Numbered from the stretch's first letter, positions 1 through 10,160 are shown. The stretch is DNA of 64,000 nucleotides from a bacterium HR10 (GCA_002923315.1 BEHM01000018.1:1-64000); one strand, 5' to 3'. Numbers and translations: made by a program. The notes: generated by a model not told the origin, from the sequence alone.

Positions 1-1
1 G

Positions 2-355
2 CATCTGGATAAGCATGGCTTCAGCGACATCAAGATGACGAAGCTCGGTGGCGGCGATGAGTGGTCGCGCACGAGCGTGCGCGCGCCGGTCGTGCAAGCA
101 GTTCTGGCCGTCTACAAGCACTATGGCATTGAGCCGGCGATCTGGCCGCGCTCGGCCGGCTCGAGCCCGCAGGCGCAGTACACGCGTCCACCGCTCAATC
201 TCCCCGCCTGCTCGGGAGGCCTCGGCCACGGCGGCCGCGCGCACGCGATTGATGAATATCTGGTGATCGAGGGGAACGATCGCGTCGCGGGACTTGTCAA
301 AGCCGAGCAGTCTATTGTAGACATCCTCTTCGCCTACGCCTATTGGCCGGAGTAA
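2..355 (+). CDS. M20-family peptidase, C-terminal fragment (5' truncated by window edge)
   Basis: Frame open from nt 2 (HLDKHGFSDIKMTKLGGGDEWSRTSV...GGRAHAIDEYLVIEG); AHAIDEY motif near C-terminus as in M20 peptidases. Confidence 0.65.
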   Translation, partial: HLDKHGFSDIKMTKLGGGDEWSRTSVRAPVVQAVLAVYKHYGIEPAIWPRSAGSSPQAQYTRPPLNLPACSGGLGHGGRAHAIDEYLVIEGNDRVAGLVKAEQSIVDILFAYAYWPE

Positions 356-367
356 TGGGGAGAGGGG

Positions 368-410
368 ATCGGAGGGGCGGTCTCTCGCCTGAGGGACCGT
401 CTCCTCCGAT
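368..410 (+). terminator. Strong hairpin between genes, possible terminator
   Basis: ATCGGAGG(368-375)/CCTCCGAT(403-410) with inner CGGTC/GACCG and CTC/GAG pairing; no T-tract. Confidence 0.45.
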
Positions 411-442
411 GAAGCGCTCGGATCACACGAAGGAGGGGGGAG

Positions 443-3400
443 ATGAGGATCATGCTCATGACGCTTCGGCGATGGGTCACCGCGTTTGTTCTCTTCGTCC
501 TCGCGATCAGTGGAGCTTCTCCGATCTTCTCAGGATCGGTGTTGAGCGCTGCTCAGGATCGCGCGTCGCGCTTTGATCCAAAGCTGTATCACGCGATGCA
601 GTGGCGCTTGATCGGTCCGTTTCGCGGCGGACGCGTGACCGCCGTCGCGGGCGTGCCGAGCCAGCCGATGACCTTCTACATGGGCGCGACCGGAGGCGGC
701 GTATGGAAGACGGAGGATGGAGGCCTGACGTGGCGGAATATCTCCGACGGATACTTCAAGACGGGCTCAATCGGAGCGATCGCCGTGGCCGAGTCGGATC
801 CGAACGTCATCTACGTCGGCACGGGTGAGGCCTGTCCACGCGGCAACGTCTCGCACGGGGATGGGGTGTACAAGTCCACCGACGGGGGGAGGACGTGGGT
901 GAACGTGGGGTTGCGCGATACGCGCCATATCGCGCGAATTCGCATCCATCCGCAGAATCCGGACCTCGTCTACGTCGCGGCGCTCGGACATGTCTTCGGC
1001 CCCAACGAGGAGCGGGGGATCTTCCGCTCCAAGGATGGGGGGAAGACGTGGGAGAAGGTCCTCTTTGTGGACGATAAGGCGGGGGCGATTGATCTCGCTC
1101 TGGATCCGACCAATCCGCGCATCCTCTACGCCGCGTTCTGGCAAGTCCTGCGTCAGCCGTGGGCGCTCATCAGTGGTGGACCGGGCAGCGGCCTCTACAA
1201 AACGACCGATGGGGGGGACACGTGGACGAAGCTGACGACCGGACTCCCGCAGGGGATCAAGGGACGCATCGGCGTCGCCGTCTCCCCGGCGCGGCCCGAT
1301 CGCGTGTGGGCGATCGTGGAGGCTGAGGATGGCGGCGTCTTCCGCTCCGATGACGGGGGCCGAAGCTGGCGCCTCGTGAATAAAGAGCGAAAGCTGCGTC
1401 AGCGGGCCTGGTATTATTCGCACATTTATGCCGATCCGAAGGATCCGGACACGGTCTACGTTCTCAACGTGCAGTTCTTCAAATCCATTGACGGCGGACG
1501 GACCTTCGACATCACCATTCGCGCGCCGCATGGGGACCATCACGACCTCTGGATCAATCCGAACAATCCGCAGATCATGATCAACGGCAACGATGGCGGG
1601 GCCAATGTCACGTTCAATGGGGGACAGACCTGGTCGCCGCAGAGCAATCAACCGACGGCGCAGTTCTATCGCGTGGCCGTGGACAACCGCTTCCCCTACT
1701 ACGTCTATGGCGCGCAGCAGGACAACACGACCGTCGCTATTGCCAGCCGCACGACGGGACCGGGGATTGATCGGCCCGATTGGTATCCGGTCGGCGGCGG
1801 CGAGAGCGGATATGTGATCCCGCATCCGCAGGATCCGAACATCGTCTATGCGGGGAGCTACGGAGGGCTCATCACTCGGTACGATCATCGCACGCGGCAG
1901 GCGCGCAATATCACGGCCTGGCCGCAGACGGCCGTCGGCGAGGCGGCCAAGAACTTGAAGTATCGCTTCCAGTGGAACGCGCCCATTCTCATCTCGCCCC
2001 ATGATCCGAAGGTCATTTATCACGCGGCGCAGGTGCTCCTGCGATCCACCGATGAGGGGCAGACGTGGCAGGAGATCAGCCCCGATCTCACGCGCAACGA
2101 TACGAGCAAGCAGGAGTATTCGGGCGGACCGATCACGCGGGACAACACGGGCGTTGAAGTGTACGGCACTATCTTCGCGGTGGCGGAATCGCCCCGGCAG
2201 GCGGGCCTCATCTGGGCGGGCACCGACGACGGACTCGTGTGGGTGACGCGCAATGGGGGGAAGAACTGGGAGAATGTGACGCCGCGGGAGCTGCCCGAAT
2301 GGGGAACGGTCAACGCGATCGAAGCCTCTCCACATGATCCGGCGACGGCCTACATCGCCGTGCATCGCTATCGGCTCGACGACTATCGTCCGTACATCTT
2401 CAAGACGAACGATTACGGGAAGACGTGGAAGAAGATCGTGCGGGGGCTGCCCGAGAACGACTTCGTGCGCGTCGTGCGCGAGGATCCCGTGCGGCGCGGT
2501 CTGCTCTATGCGGGGACGGAGACGGGCGTCTACGTCTCCTTCGATGATGGCGAGACCTGGCAATCGTTGCAGTTGAATCTGCCGGTCGTCCCCATTCACG
2601 ATCTCGTGGTGAAGGACACGGATTTGGTGGCGGCGACGCATGGGCGCTCGTTCTGGATCTTGGATGACCTGACGCCGTTGCGCGAGCTGACCGATGCGGT
2701 CGCGCGCGCGGACGTTCATCTCTTCACCCCGCGCCCCACCTATCGCCTGGAGGGGGGCAGCGCCGAGATTCCGGGCCTGGGGAAGAATCCCCCCAACGGC
2801 GTGATCGTCTATTATTATCTCGCGCGGAAGCCCGAGGACGAGGTGAAGCTCGAATTCCTGGATGCGCGGGGACGCGTCATTCGGACCTTCAGCAGTCGCG
2901 CGCGTCCGGCGGAAGCGCCGCCGGAGCCCATGGCGGAATTCTTCGGCCAGGCGCCTCCACAGGAGCGCGTTCCGGCGGAAGCGGGCCTGAACCGGTTCGT
3001 CTGGGACTTGCGGTATCCTGATCCCGTGCGCGTGCCCGGAGCGGTCACGTGGGGGAGCGCGCGGGGGCCGAAGGTGGTGCCCGGCACGTATCAGGTGCGC
3101 CTCATCGTTGGCGGACAGACGCTCGTGCGTTCCTTCGAAGTGCGGAAGGACCCGCGCGTGGTGACGACGCAAGAGGAGTTTCAGGAGCAATTTGATCTCC
3201 TCCTGCAGATTCGCGACGCCATCAGCGATGTCCATGACGCCGTGAATCGGATTCGTGATGTGAAGCGTCAACTGGAGGAGCTGACCAAGCGCTTGAGCGA
3301 TCATTCGCAGGGGAGAGCGCTCGTGGATTCGGCCCGCGCGCTCCAGCAGCGACTCACGCGCCTGGAGGAGGAGCTGATTCAGACGCGGAACGAGGCGCCG

Positions 3401-3643
3401 CAGGATCCGCTCAATTTCCCGCCCAAGCTCAACAATCAATTGATCACGCTCTACGGCGCGGTGGCGAGCGCCGATGCGCGTCCGACCGCGGCCGCTCGCG
3501 CCCGCTGGGAGGAGCTGCGGGCTCAGGTCGCTCGGCACCTCGGCGATCTGCAGCAGGTGTTGGAGCGGGATCTCGCCGAGTTGAACCGGCGGATGCGGGA
3601 GGCGGGCATTTCGCCGCTGTTCGTCACGGCTCCGCGCCGCTGA
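443..3643 (+). CDS. Secreted BNR/sortilin (VPS10)-like beta-propeller repeat protein
   Basis: Signal peptide; many SxDGGxTW Asp-box repeats (KTEDGGLTWRNI, KSTDGGRTWVNV, RSKDGGKTWEKV); C-terminal coiled region. Confidence 0.85.
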   Translation: MRIMLMTLRRWVTAFVLFVLAISGASPIFSGSVLSAAQDRASRFDPKLYHAMQWRLIGPFRGGRVTAVAGVPSQPMTFYMGATGGGVWKTEDGGLTWRNISDGYFKTGSIGAIAVAESDPNVIYVGTGEACPRGNVSHGDGVYKSTDGGRTWVNVGLRDTRHIARIRIHPQNPDLVYVAALGHVFGPNEERGIFRSKDGGKTWEKVLFVDDKAGAIDLALDPTNPRILYAAFWQVLRQPWALISGGPGSGLYKTTDGGDTWTKLTTGLPQGIKGRIGVAVSPARPDRVWAIVEAEDGGVFRSDDGGRSWRLVNKERKLRQRAWYYSHIYADPKDPDTVYVLNVQFFKSIDGGRTFDITIRAPHGDHHDLWINPNNPQIMINGNDGGANVTFNGGQTWSPQSNQPTAQFYRVAVDNRFPYYVYGAQQDNTTVAIASRTTGPGIDRPDWYPVGGGESGYVIPHPQDPNIVYAGSYGGLITRYDHRTRQARNITAWPQTAVGEAAKNLKYRFQWNAPILISPHDPKVIYHAAQVLLRSTDEGQTWQEISPDLTRNDTSKQEYSGGPITRDNTGVEVYGTIFAVAESPRQAGLIWAGTDDGLVWVTRNGGKNWENVTPRELPEWGTVNAIEASPHDPATAYIAVHRYRLDDYRPYIFKTNDYGKTWKKIVRGLPENDFVRVVREDPVRRGLLYAGTETGVYVSFDDGETWQSLQLNLPVVPIHDLVVKDTDLVAATHGRSFWILDDLTPLRELTDAVARADVHLFTPRPTYRLEGGSAEIPGLGKNPPNGVIVYYYLARKPEDEVKLEFLDARGRVIRTFSSRARPAEAPPEPMAEFFGQAPPQERVPAEAGLNRFVWDLRYPDPVRVPGAVTWGSARGPKVVPGTYQVRLIVGGQTLVRSFEVRKDPRVVTTQEEFQEQFDLLLQIRDAISDVHDAVNRIRDVKRQLEELTKRLSDHSQGRALVDSARALQQRLTRLEEELIQTRNEAPQDPLNFPPKLNNQLITLYGAVASADARPTAAARARWEELRAQVARHLGDLQQVLERDLAELNRRMREAGISPLFVTAPRR

Positions 3644-3746
3644 TCCGCGCGCAGCCCGACGCCGCTCCTGTGGGGGTCGAGAGGCCTCGGTTGCCTTTCC
3701 CCATCATCTGTGGTAGCTTTGCCCCTTCAACGAGCGTGAGGACCGT

Positions 3747-4520
3747 ATGCCGAGGATTCTCATCACGAACGATGACGGGATTCATGCAGAGGGGATTCGG
3801 AGGTTGGAGGAGAAGTTGCGCGCAGTGGGCGAGGTCATCGTCGTCGCGCCTTCACATGAGATGAGCGCGGCGTCGCATGCGCTGACGCTCAGTCGCCCGT
3901 TGCGCATTGATCGCATTGACGATCATCATTTCGCCGTGGACGGGACGCCGACCGATTGCGTGACGCTCGCCATGTGCGAGATCCTGCGCGAGGCTCCGCC
4001 GGATATCATCGTCTCCGGGATCAATCACGGGGGGAATCTCGGCGATGACGTGCTCTATTCGGGGACGGTCGCCGGCGCTCTGGAGGCGCTCGTCTACGGA
4101 TTGCCTGGGGTGGCCATCTCGCAGGTGGGGCGCGGAGAGGTGGATTTCGAACCAGCGGCTCATTTCGCCGCGATCCTGGTGCGCCGGATCTTGGCCGAGG
4201 GGTTGCCGGATCGCACGGTCTTGAACGTGAACGTCCCGCGTGGGCCGATTCGCGGCGTGCGCTTCACGCATCAGGGCACGCGCGTCGCCCGCATTCGCAT
4301 TCATCACGGGGTGGACCCGCGCGGCCGCCGCTACTACTGGATCGGCGAGGAGCACGCCGAGTGGACTCATGAGGAGATGAGCGACTACGACGCCATCCGG
4401 GAGGGATACATCTCGATCACCCCGCTGCACAATAATCTCACCAATTTTCGCGCCCTGGAAGCGCTGCACGCTTGGGCCGCGCTCACCGATGAGTTCGCTC
4501 TCCCCGAATCGAAACGGTGA
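3747..4520 (+). CDS. surE: 5'/3'-nucleotidase SurE
   Basis: MPRILITNDDGIHAEGI; VDGTPTDCV; SGINHGGNLGDDVLYSGTVAGALE. Confidence 0.97.
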   Translation: MPRILITNDDGIHAEGIRRLEEKLRAVGEVIVVAPSHEMSAASHALTLSRPLRIDRIDDHHFAVDGTPTDCVTLAMCEILREAPPDIIVSGINHGGNLGDDVLYSGTVAGALEALVYGLPGVAISQVGRGEVDFEPAAHFAAILVRRILAEGLPDRTVLNVNVPRGPIRGVRFTHQGTRVARIRIHHGVDPRGRRYYWIGEEHAEWTHEEMSDYDAIREGYISITPLHNNLTNFRALEALHAWAALTDEFALPESKR

Positions 4521-5157
4521 TCCCTACGCGCGCGCGCGCCACCGCATGGTCGAGCGATTGCGCGAGCGGGGGATTCGCGACCCGCGCGTCCTGGAGGCGA
4601 TGGAGCGCGTCCCTCGCCATCTCTTCGTCGAAGAAGCCCTCTGGGCGCGCGCGTATGAGGATCATCCTTTGCCGATCGGTTATGGGCAGACGATCTCGCA
4701 GCCCTATATGGTGGCGCGGATGACCGAGCTGTTGGAGGTCAAGCCGGGAGATCGCGTCCTGGAAGTGGGCGCGGGCTCGGGCTATCAGACGGCGATCCTC
4801 GCCACCTTGGGGGCGCGCGTCTACGCCGTCGAACGCATCCCGGAGCTGGCCGCGCGCGCACAAGCGACGCTCGAAGCGTTAGGGATCACCCAGGTCCTGA
4901 TCCGCGCGTTCGATGGGACGCTCGGATGGCCGGAGATGGCCCCGTTTGACGCCATCTTGGTCGCGGCCTCAAGCCCCACGGTCCCACCGCCGTATTTGGA
5001 GCAGCTCGTCGTCGGAGGACGTTTGGTGATGCCCATTGGCGACGAGACGTATCAGCAGCTCATGCGCTTGATCAAGGGGGAGCGCGAGCACACGGTCGAG
5101 TGGCACGGTGGCTGCGTGTTTGTCAAACTCATCGGGCAATACGGATGGAAGGAATGA
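4489..5157 (+). CDS. pcm: Protein-L-isoaspartate O-methyltransferase
   Basis: GYGQTISQPYMVARMTELL; VLEVGAGSGYQTAILA; overlaps surE 3' end. Confidence 0.96.
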   Translation: MSSLSPNRNGDPYARARHRMVERLRERGIRDPRVLEAMERVPRHLFVEEALWARAYEDHPLPIGYGQTISQPYMVARMTELLEVKPGDRVLEVGAGSGYQTAILATLGARVYAVERIPELAARAQATLEALGITQVLIRAFDGTLGWPEMAPFDAILVAASSPTVPPPYLEQLVVGGRLVMPIGDETYQQLMRLIKGEREHTVEWHGGCVFVKLIGQYGWKE

Positions 5158-5870
5158 GGGACGCGGACGGGAGGATCGTCGCCGAAGAGCGCGCCGAATC
5201 CGAGGGGGCAACGCCGCCAATTGCTCCCGTGCCCCTGGTGCGACGCGCGTCTCTGAGCGGTCGCTCTCTTGTGCGAGGTCTTCGTGCGAGCCTGCATCGG
5301 CTCTATGCCTGGACGCTCCATTGGGCGGAGACGCCGCAGGCCATGCTCGCCCTCTTCGCGATCGCCTTCGCCGAGTCCTCGTTCTTCCCCATCCCTCCGG
5401 ATGCGCTCTTGATCGCCATGGTCATCGCGACCCCTCGGCGCTTCGCGCGCTATGCGGCCGTGTGCACGCTGGGCTCGGTGCTCGGCGGGATGTTCGGATA
5501 CCTCATCGGGTATGCCTTCATGGAGACGCTCGGATGGCGCATCATTGATTTCTATGGCGCGCGCGCGCTCTGGGGCGAGTTTCAGGCGAAGTATCAGGAC
5601 TATGGGCTCCTCTTCCTCGCCATCGCGGCCTTCACGCCGATCCCTTACAAGGTCGCGACGATCGCCTCGGGCGCGACGCAGATTGATGTCCTGGCCTTCG
5701 CGCTCGTCTCCGCCCTGGGGCGAGGAGCGCGATTCTTTCTGGTCGCGGGGCTGCTGCGCCTGTTCGGGGAGCCGATTCGCGCGTTCATCGAGCGCTACTT
5801 CGATGTGCTCTCGCTTCTGTTCGTGCTCTTGCTCATCGGGGGATTCCTCGCTCTCGGCGCCTTGCGATGA
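5145..5870 (+). CDS. YqaA/DedA-family (SNARE-associated) membrane protein
   Basis: AESSFFPIPPDALLIAM; FTPIPYKVATIASG; multiple TM segments; start set at internal ATG. Confidence 0.85.
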   Translation: MEGMRDADGRIVAEERAESEGATPPIAPVPLVRRASLSGRSLVRGLRASLHRLYAWTLHWAETPQAMLALFAIAFAESSFFPIPPDALLIAMVIATPRRFARYAAVCTLGSVLGGMFGYLIGYAFMETLGWRIIDFYGARALWGEFQAKYQDYGLLFLAIAAFTPIPYKVATIASGATQIDVLAFALVSALGRGARFFLVAGLLRLFGEPIRAFIERYFDVLSLLFVLLLIGGFLALGALR

Positions 5871-5899
5871 GCGTGGTGAGCGCTCTCAGTGCGCATCCT

Positions 5900-6385
5900 T
5901 CATGGGCGGGGTGCTCTCCCGGACGTCGGTTCGAGCGCTTTCCCCATGAGGAAAGCGTCCATCTGGCCCAGGTAATATCCCTGGATCCGCTTCAGCACCC
6001 GATATCCGTGCTTCTCGTAGAAGCGAATCGCGCGGCGGTTATCCACGGCTGTCTCCAGGAAGATGGAATGCGCGCCCGCCTGGTGCAATCGCCGTTCCGC
6101 CTCTCGCAGAAGGAGGCTGCCGATGCCTCGTCCCTGCCAGTCGGGGTGCACATCTATGGTCACGAGGTGTCCGATGCGAGCCCCCCGGCGTTCTGCCTCC
6201 AGGCGCGCGATGAGGAAGCCGACGATCCGGTGCTCGGGCTCCTCGACGACGATCGTGAACGTTCGACGATCGGCGATGTAGAGGCGCATCTCCTCGGCGG
6301 TGTACGCGATGCCAGGGGGGAAACACAGCCGGTCAATCTCACAGAGGCGCGCGAAGTCTTCCGGTCGGTAGTCGCGGAGGATCAT
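5900..6385 (-). CDS. rimI: GNAT N-acetyltransferase, RimI-like
   Basis: GHLVTIDVHPDWQGRGIGSLLLREAE; ETAVDNRRAIRFYEKHGYRVLKRIQGYY. Confidence 0.85.
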   Translation of the reverse strand: MILRDYRPEDFARLCEIDRLCFPPGIAYTAEEMRLYIADRRTFTIVVEEPEHRIVGFLIARLEAERRGARIGHLVTIDVHPDWQGRGIGSLLLREAERRLHQAGAHSIFLETAVDNRRAIRFYEKHGYRVLKRIQGYYLGQMDAFLMGKALEPTSGRAPRP

Positions 6386-7131
6386 CGGTAGAGGCCGGTC
6401 GCCCGGATGTATGCCTCAACTGCTTCGGGGACGAGCGAGGCGATGGATTCCCCCCTTCGGATGCGCCATCGGACTTCCGTCGCCGAGATGAACCGCACCT
6501 CTTCAGGGAGCTCCATGCAGGCGATGCGCGAGCCGTACGGCAGGGCTTCTTCCTCCAGGAGCTGCTCAAGCGCTGCGCAGGTGAAGGAGCCTCGAGCGGC
6601 GACGATCACGCGGCTCGCTGAGAAGAGATCTTCGAGCACCGCCGCGCGATCTCGATAGGGCTTGTAGTAGCGTCCGAGATAGCGTCCCTGGCGATCGAGA
6701 AGACGCTCGAAGGTGTCCGAGCCGACGAGGAAGACGATCTCCGATGTCGCGTATTCCCGTCGCAGCGGCAAGATCATATCCACGAGGAAGGGATGGCTGA
6801 CCACGCCAATGGCGATCGTGGGATCGGTCCCGAAGGTCGCCAGAAGCATCGCCACGCGGTCTTCGAGCGCCGCCTCGTACGCGCGCTTATCGGCGTTGGT
6901 GAGGCCGGGCAGGAGCGCGATCGCCTCCAAGTCATAGTGCTCGCGCGCGCGCCGAATGATCTCGACGTGCGCTCGCGTTGGGGGGTTGAACGAAGCGGGG
7001 AAGACGCCGAGCCGGATGGGCGACCCTCCAGCTCGGCGAATCCATGCGATCGTGGGCGCATCGGCGCGCACGAGGGTCGCCATGGCTTCACGCGCGCGTG
7101 TTCGCCACTGTTCGATCTCGGGCGTCGCCAT
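6382..7131 (-). CDS. NadD-like nucleotidyltransferase (nicotinate/nicotinamide nucleotide adenylyltransferase-like)
   Basis: GVFPASFNPPTRAHVEIIRRA; VGSDTFERL; FISATEVRWRI; start MATPEIEQW; ATGA overlap with rimI. Confidence 0.75.
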   Translation of the reverse strand: MATPEIEQWRTRAREAMATLVRADAPTIAWIRRAGGSPIRLGVFPASFNPPTRAHVEIIRRAREHYDLEAIALLPGLTNADKRAYEAALEDRVAMLLATFGTDPTIAIGVVSHPFLVDMILPLRREYATSEIVFLVGSDTFERLLDRQGRYLGRYYKPYRDRAAVLEDLFSASRVIVAARGSFTCAALEQLLEEEALPYGSRIACMELPEEVRFISATEVRWRIRRGESIASLVPEAVEAYIRATGLYR

Positions 7132-7232
7132 CTGTCCCTGTCCCGATAGGGATTGTACCATCCGAACCCCCGAGAGTGCGCTCCCGTCAAAGGGCCCTAC
7201 ACCCTTCCACGTCGGCCGGGACGCTCGCGGGA

Positions 7233-7718
7233 TCAGGAGCGGGCGGACTTGCGGGGACTCTTCGTCTTCCGTCGCACCAGACGCTTGAGTTCGGCCATGA
7301 ATTCGGAGACGTCTTGAAATTCCAGGTAGACGGAGGCGAAGCGCACGTAGGCGACTTTGTCCAGCTCTTTGAGCCGCCGCATGATCAGCTCGCCGATCTT
7401 CTGCGTCGGGCGCTCTCGATCTGGAGAGGTGCGGACGTAGGATTCGACCGCGTCCACAATGGCCTCGATCTTGGCCATCGGGATGGGCCGTTTCTCGCAC
7501 GCTTTCAGGATCCCCGCGAGGACTTTTTGGCGATCGAAGGGCTCCCGCCGTCCGTCCTTCTTGATGACCATGTAGGGGATCTCATCAATGCGCTCATAGC
7601 TGGTGAAGCGGCGGCCGCATTTGAGGCATTCGCGGCGGCGTCGGATCGAGTCGCCCTCGCGCGATTCTCGCGAGTCCACCACGCGATCTTCCAGATGTCC
7701 GCAAAACGGGCACTTCAT
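7233..7718 (-). CDS. nrdR: Transcriptional regulator NrdR (Zn-ribbon/ATP-cone)
   Basis: [42 protein letters not shown]. Confidence 0.97.
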   Translation of the reverse strand: MKCPFCGHLEDRVVDSRESREGDSIRRRRECLKCGRRFTSYERIDEIPYMVIKKDGRREPFDRQKVLAGILKACEKRPIPMAKIEAIVDAVESYVRTSPDRERPTQKIGELIMRRLKELDKVAYVRFASVYLEFQDVSEFMAELKRLVRRKTKSPRKSARS

Positions 7719-7728
7719 ACGCGACAGC

Positions 7729-8799
7729 TCATCCTCGGCCGGTGCGGGCCATCACTCCCCCTTCGGCTCCATCTGAGGTCGGTTCGGCGAGCGCGGTCTC
7801 CGCCATCATCAGCTCTCGGAGCGTCGCCCAGGAGAGCCCTTCGCGCCGGAAGAAGCACGGGCTCACCAGTATGGCCGGCCCAAAGCTCACCAGGTGCGTG
7901 ATCAGTGCCATGCTCGCCGCCTTGTTCTTCTCGATGCCGAGCCCCATGAGCCCCAGCATCGTCAGCGTGTGGAATGCTCCGGCAGACCCTCCGGGCGTCG
8001 GCACCAAAGAGCCCACCATCGCGAAACCGATGACAAATATGACGGAAGCGACCGTCAAGCGCAAGCCGAAGGCGAAGGCGACCAACCAGAAGCTCAGAAC
8101 CACAAGCCCCCAGGTCAGGATCGTATAGCCCACGATGCGGGCGAGCGCCCGAATGTCGCGCAGGGCCGAGAGCCCCTCAGCCAGATGGCGGAGGAGATTG
8201 AGAATAGGCCGACGGAGCTTCCCCGGCAATCCGAGCGAGCGCCGCTCAAGGGCATCCAAGATCCCGTCAGCCCGAGAGCGAAGAGCCGACAAACCCACAA
8301 GGCCCAGGATTGAAAGCACCAGGGCCGCTCCCCCAAGGCGTGCGAACGCGGCCGGTGGCCGGTGGAGATCATCCAGACCGGAGGCGAAAGGAAGACTGAG
8401 CGCGAAGGCCAGTGCTACGGCGAGCATATCGCAGATACGCTCCAGGAGGATCGTGGCAATGGTGGCACTTGGGCGGATCCGCTCACGAAGGCTGAGGATC
8501 AGAGGGCGTGTCGCCTCTCCGATGCGCCCGAACACGAAGATCGTGGAGAAGCCGATCACCGTCGCGGCTATGGTGTTTCCGAGCGTGGGCGAACCTATGG
8601 GCGCCAGGAGGGCGCGCCATCGAAGGGATCGCGTCAGATAGGTCAGCAGAATCGGGAGCACGGCCAGAAGGACTACGGGCACGTTCACGCGCCGAAGGCT
8701 CTCTCGGATCAGCGACCAATCCAGCCGATACCAGAAAGCGCCCAGGAGCGCGACGGCCACGGCCGTCCACAGCAGGAATGTGCGCCATCGTCCTCGCAT
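7729..8799 (-). CDS. Lysylphosphatidylglycerol synthase TM region/UPF0104 family membrane protein
   Basis: [61 protein letters not shown]. Confidence 0.85.
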   Translation of the reverse strand: MRGRWRTFLLWTAVAVALLGAFWYRLDWSLIRESLRRVNVPVVLLAVLPILLTYLTRSLRWRALLAPIGSPTLGNTIAATVIGFSTIFVFGRIGEATRPLILSLRERIRPSATIATILLERICDMLAVALAFALSLPFASGLDDLHRPPAAFARLGGAALVLSILGLVGLSALRSRADGILDALERRSLGLPGKLRRPILNLLRHLAEGLSALRDIRALARIVGYTILTWGLVVLSFWLVAFAFGLRLTVASVIFVIGFAMVGSLVPTPGGSAGAFHTLTMLGLMGLGIEKNKAASMALITHLVSFGPAILVSPCFFRREGLSWATLRELMMAETALAEPTSDGAEGGVMARTGRG

Positions 8800-8883
8800 G
8801 GTTCGACCGGCGCTAAGGCTATCCGAATCTTCTCGGGGCGGTCAAGCGCTAGCGTCCTGATGCCCGCTCCCCTGATCCACTCA

Positions 8884-8912
8884 TTGACAGGGGGGCAGGA
8901 AAGCCGTAAGAT
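8884..8912 (+). promoter_or_regulatory. Candidate sigma70 promoter of the IHF/HU-like gene
   Basis: TTGACA (8884-8889), 17-nt spacer, TAAGAT (8907-8912), upstream of ATG 8938. Confidence 0.55.
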
Positions 8913-8937
8913 AATGCCGGTGCGGGGGGAAGCGGCG

Positions 8938-9195
8938 ATGACGAAAGCGGATATCGCACGGGCGATTTACGAACGGCATGGGGGACTCTCGACGCGAGAA
9001 GCGACGGCGCTTGTGGATTTGATCCTGGAGATCATCAAAAGCCGACTGGCCCAGGGACATAAGGTCTGCCTCGGACGCGTGGGCGTGATGGAGGTCGTCG
9101 AGCGCACGTCGCGCCGAGGGCGTCCTCCGTCCGGGGGGAAGAAGCCCACCACGCGCGTCTTGATCTTCCGACCGGCCCGGGCGCTGCGGGCTTGA
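8938..9195 (+). CDS. HU/IHF family DNA-binding protein (IHF-alpha-like)
   Basis: MTKADIARAIYERHGGLSTREATALVDLILEIIKSRLAQGHKVCLGRVGVMEVVERTSRRGRPPSGGKK; true start internal to ORF 8362..9195. Confidence 0.9.
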   Translation: MTKADIARAIYERHGGLSTREATALVDLILEIIKSRLAQGHKVCLGRVGVMEVVERTSRRGRPPSGGKKPTTRVLIFRPARALRA

Positions 9196-9249
9196 GTCCG
9201 AAGCCCGGAAGGCCTTGAGCGACAGGTATGAGCCAGTAGGGGGGACGAT

Positions 9250-9675
9250 ATGCAGCCTGTGAAGGCCATTCCGGATAAGCTCTATTTCAAGATCGGCGAA
9301 GTCTGTGAGATCACGGGCGTTCAACCCCATGTCCTGCGCTATTGGGAGACCGAATTCCCGCAATTGGCGCCGGAGAAGAATCGCGCCGGACAGCGCGTGT
9401 ACAAGCGGCGAGACATCGAGCTGATCTTGAAGATCAAGAAGCTCCTCTACGAGGATAAGTTCACGATCGCCGGCGCGCGCAAGCGCTTGGCTGCCGAATC
9501 GCGGTTCAAGCTCCTCTCCTCGGAAGCATCACCTGATGTGACCGAGGGCGCGAGCGAAGGGCCGACGCCGCCGGTCTCTCCCCGCGTTTATCAGGTCCTC
9601 CGTGAGGTCAAGCGCGGGTTGGAAGAGCTATTGGCAATGCTGAACCAAAGTGATATAATCGCTTCGTCAAAGTGA
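9250..9675 (+). CDS. MerR-family transcriptional regulator
   Basis: [69 protein letters not shown]. Confidence 0.93.
   Translation: MQPVKAIPDKLYFKIGEVCEITGVQPHVLRYWETEFPQLAPEKNRAGQRVYKRRDIELILKIKKLLYEDKFTIAGARKRLAAESRFKLLSSEASPDVTEGASEGPTPPVSPRVYQVLREVKRGLEELLAMLNQSDIIASSK
9631..9659 (+). promoter_or_regulatory. Candidate sigma70 promoter of tRNA-Pro inside the 3' end of the MerR CDS
   Basis: TTGGCA (9631-9636), 17-nt spacer, TATAAT (9654-9659) with TG extension. Confidence 0.65.
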
Positions 9676-9709
9676 AGCGAATGGGACTCGATTGAAAGAG
9701 GATTGCGAC

Positions 9710-9787
9710 CGGGACGTGGCGCAGCCTGGCTAGCGCGCTTGCTTGGGGTGCAAGAGGTCGCCGGTTCAAATCCGGCCGTCCCGACCA
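9710..9787 (+). tRNA. tRNA-Pro (anticodon GGG), CCA encoded
   Basis: Acceptor CGGGACG/CGTCCCG; anticodon arm CTTGC-TTGGGGT-GCAAG; GGTTCAAATCC T-loop; terminal ACCA. Confidence 0.95.
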
Positions 9788-10160
9788 TTTCCCTTCTATT
9801 CTGCCGGGTTCTCACCACCACGAGCTCATCCAGATGATCAGTTGCTTCCTGCTTCCTCGACCCATGGCTCAGCGAACCAGCCCGCTGCGCCGCTGCTGCC
9901 AACGGCAGTGATTGAGGGAAGAAAACGTCGTCCCGGATGTGCGAGATAAGCGGGATTGTCCTCCGCCGCAGTGGTCATTGAGGATTAAGGACGATGGCGC
10001 ATGAGATGGGCGTCGGCGACCCGCTGGTCGGCACGGCGTAGTGGGCTTGCGTTCACGCCTCCACCACTCGACGCTCGTTCTCCCCGTCGGGCAGGCGCCG
10101 ACTCAGGCATGAGCGGGAGGTATTCGGTGTGGTCAAGGACCAGCGACCGGTAGCACTCGC

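Noticed and set aside
767-3538. 923-aa minus-strand ORF
   Set aside because: Fully antisense to the BNR-repeat protein; Arg/Pro/His-rich low-complexity composition typical of a high-GC shadow frame
9710-10160. Genomic island inserted at tRNA-Pro
   Set aside because: No integrase, no duplicated tRNA 3' end seen, and the next genes are housekeeping-like
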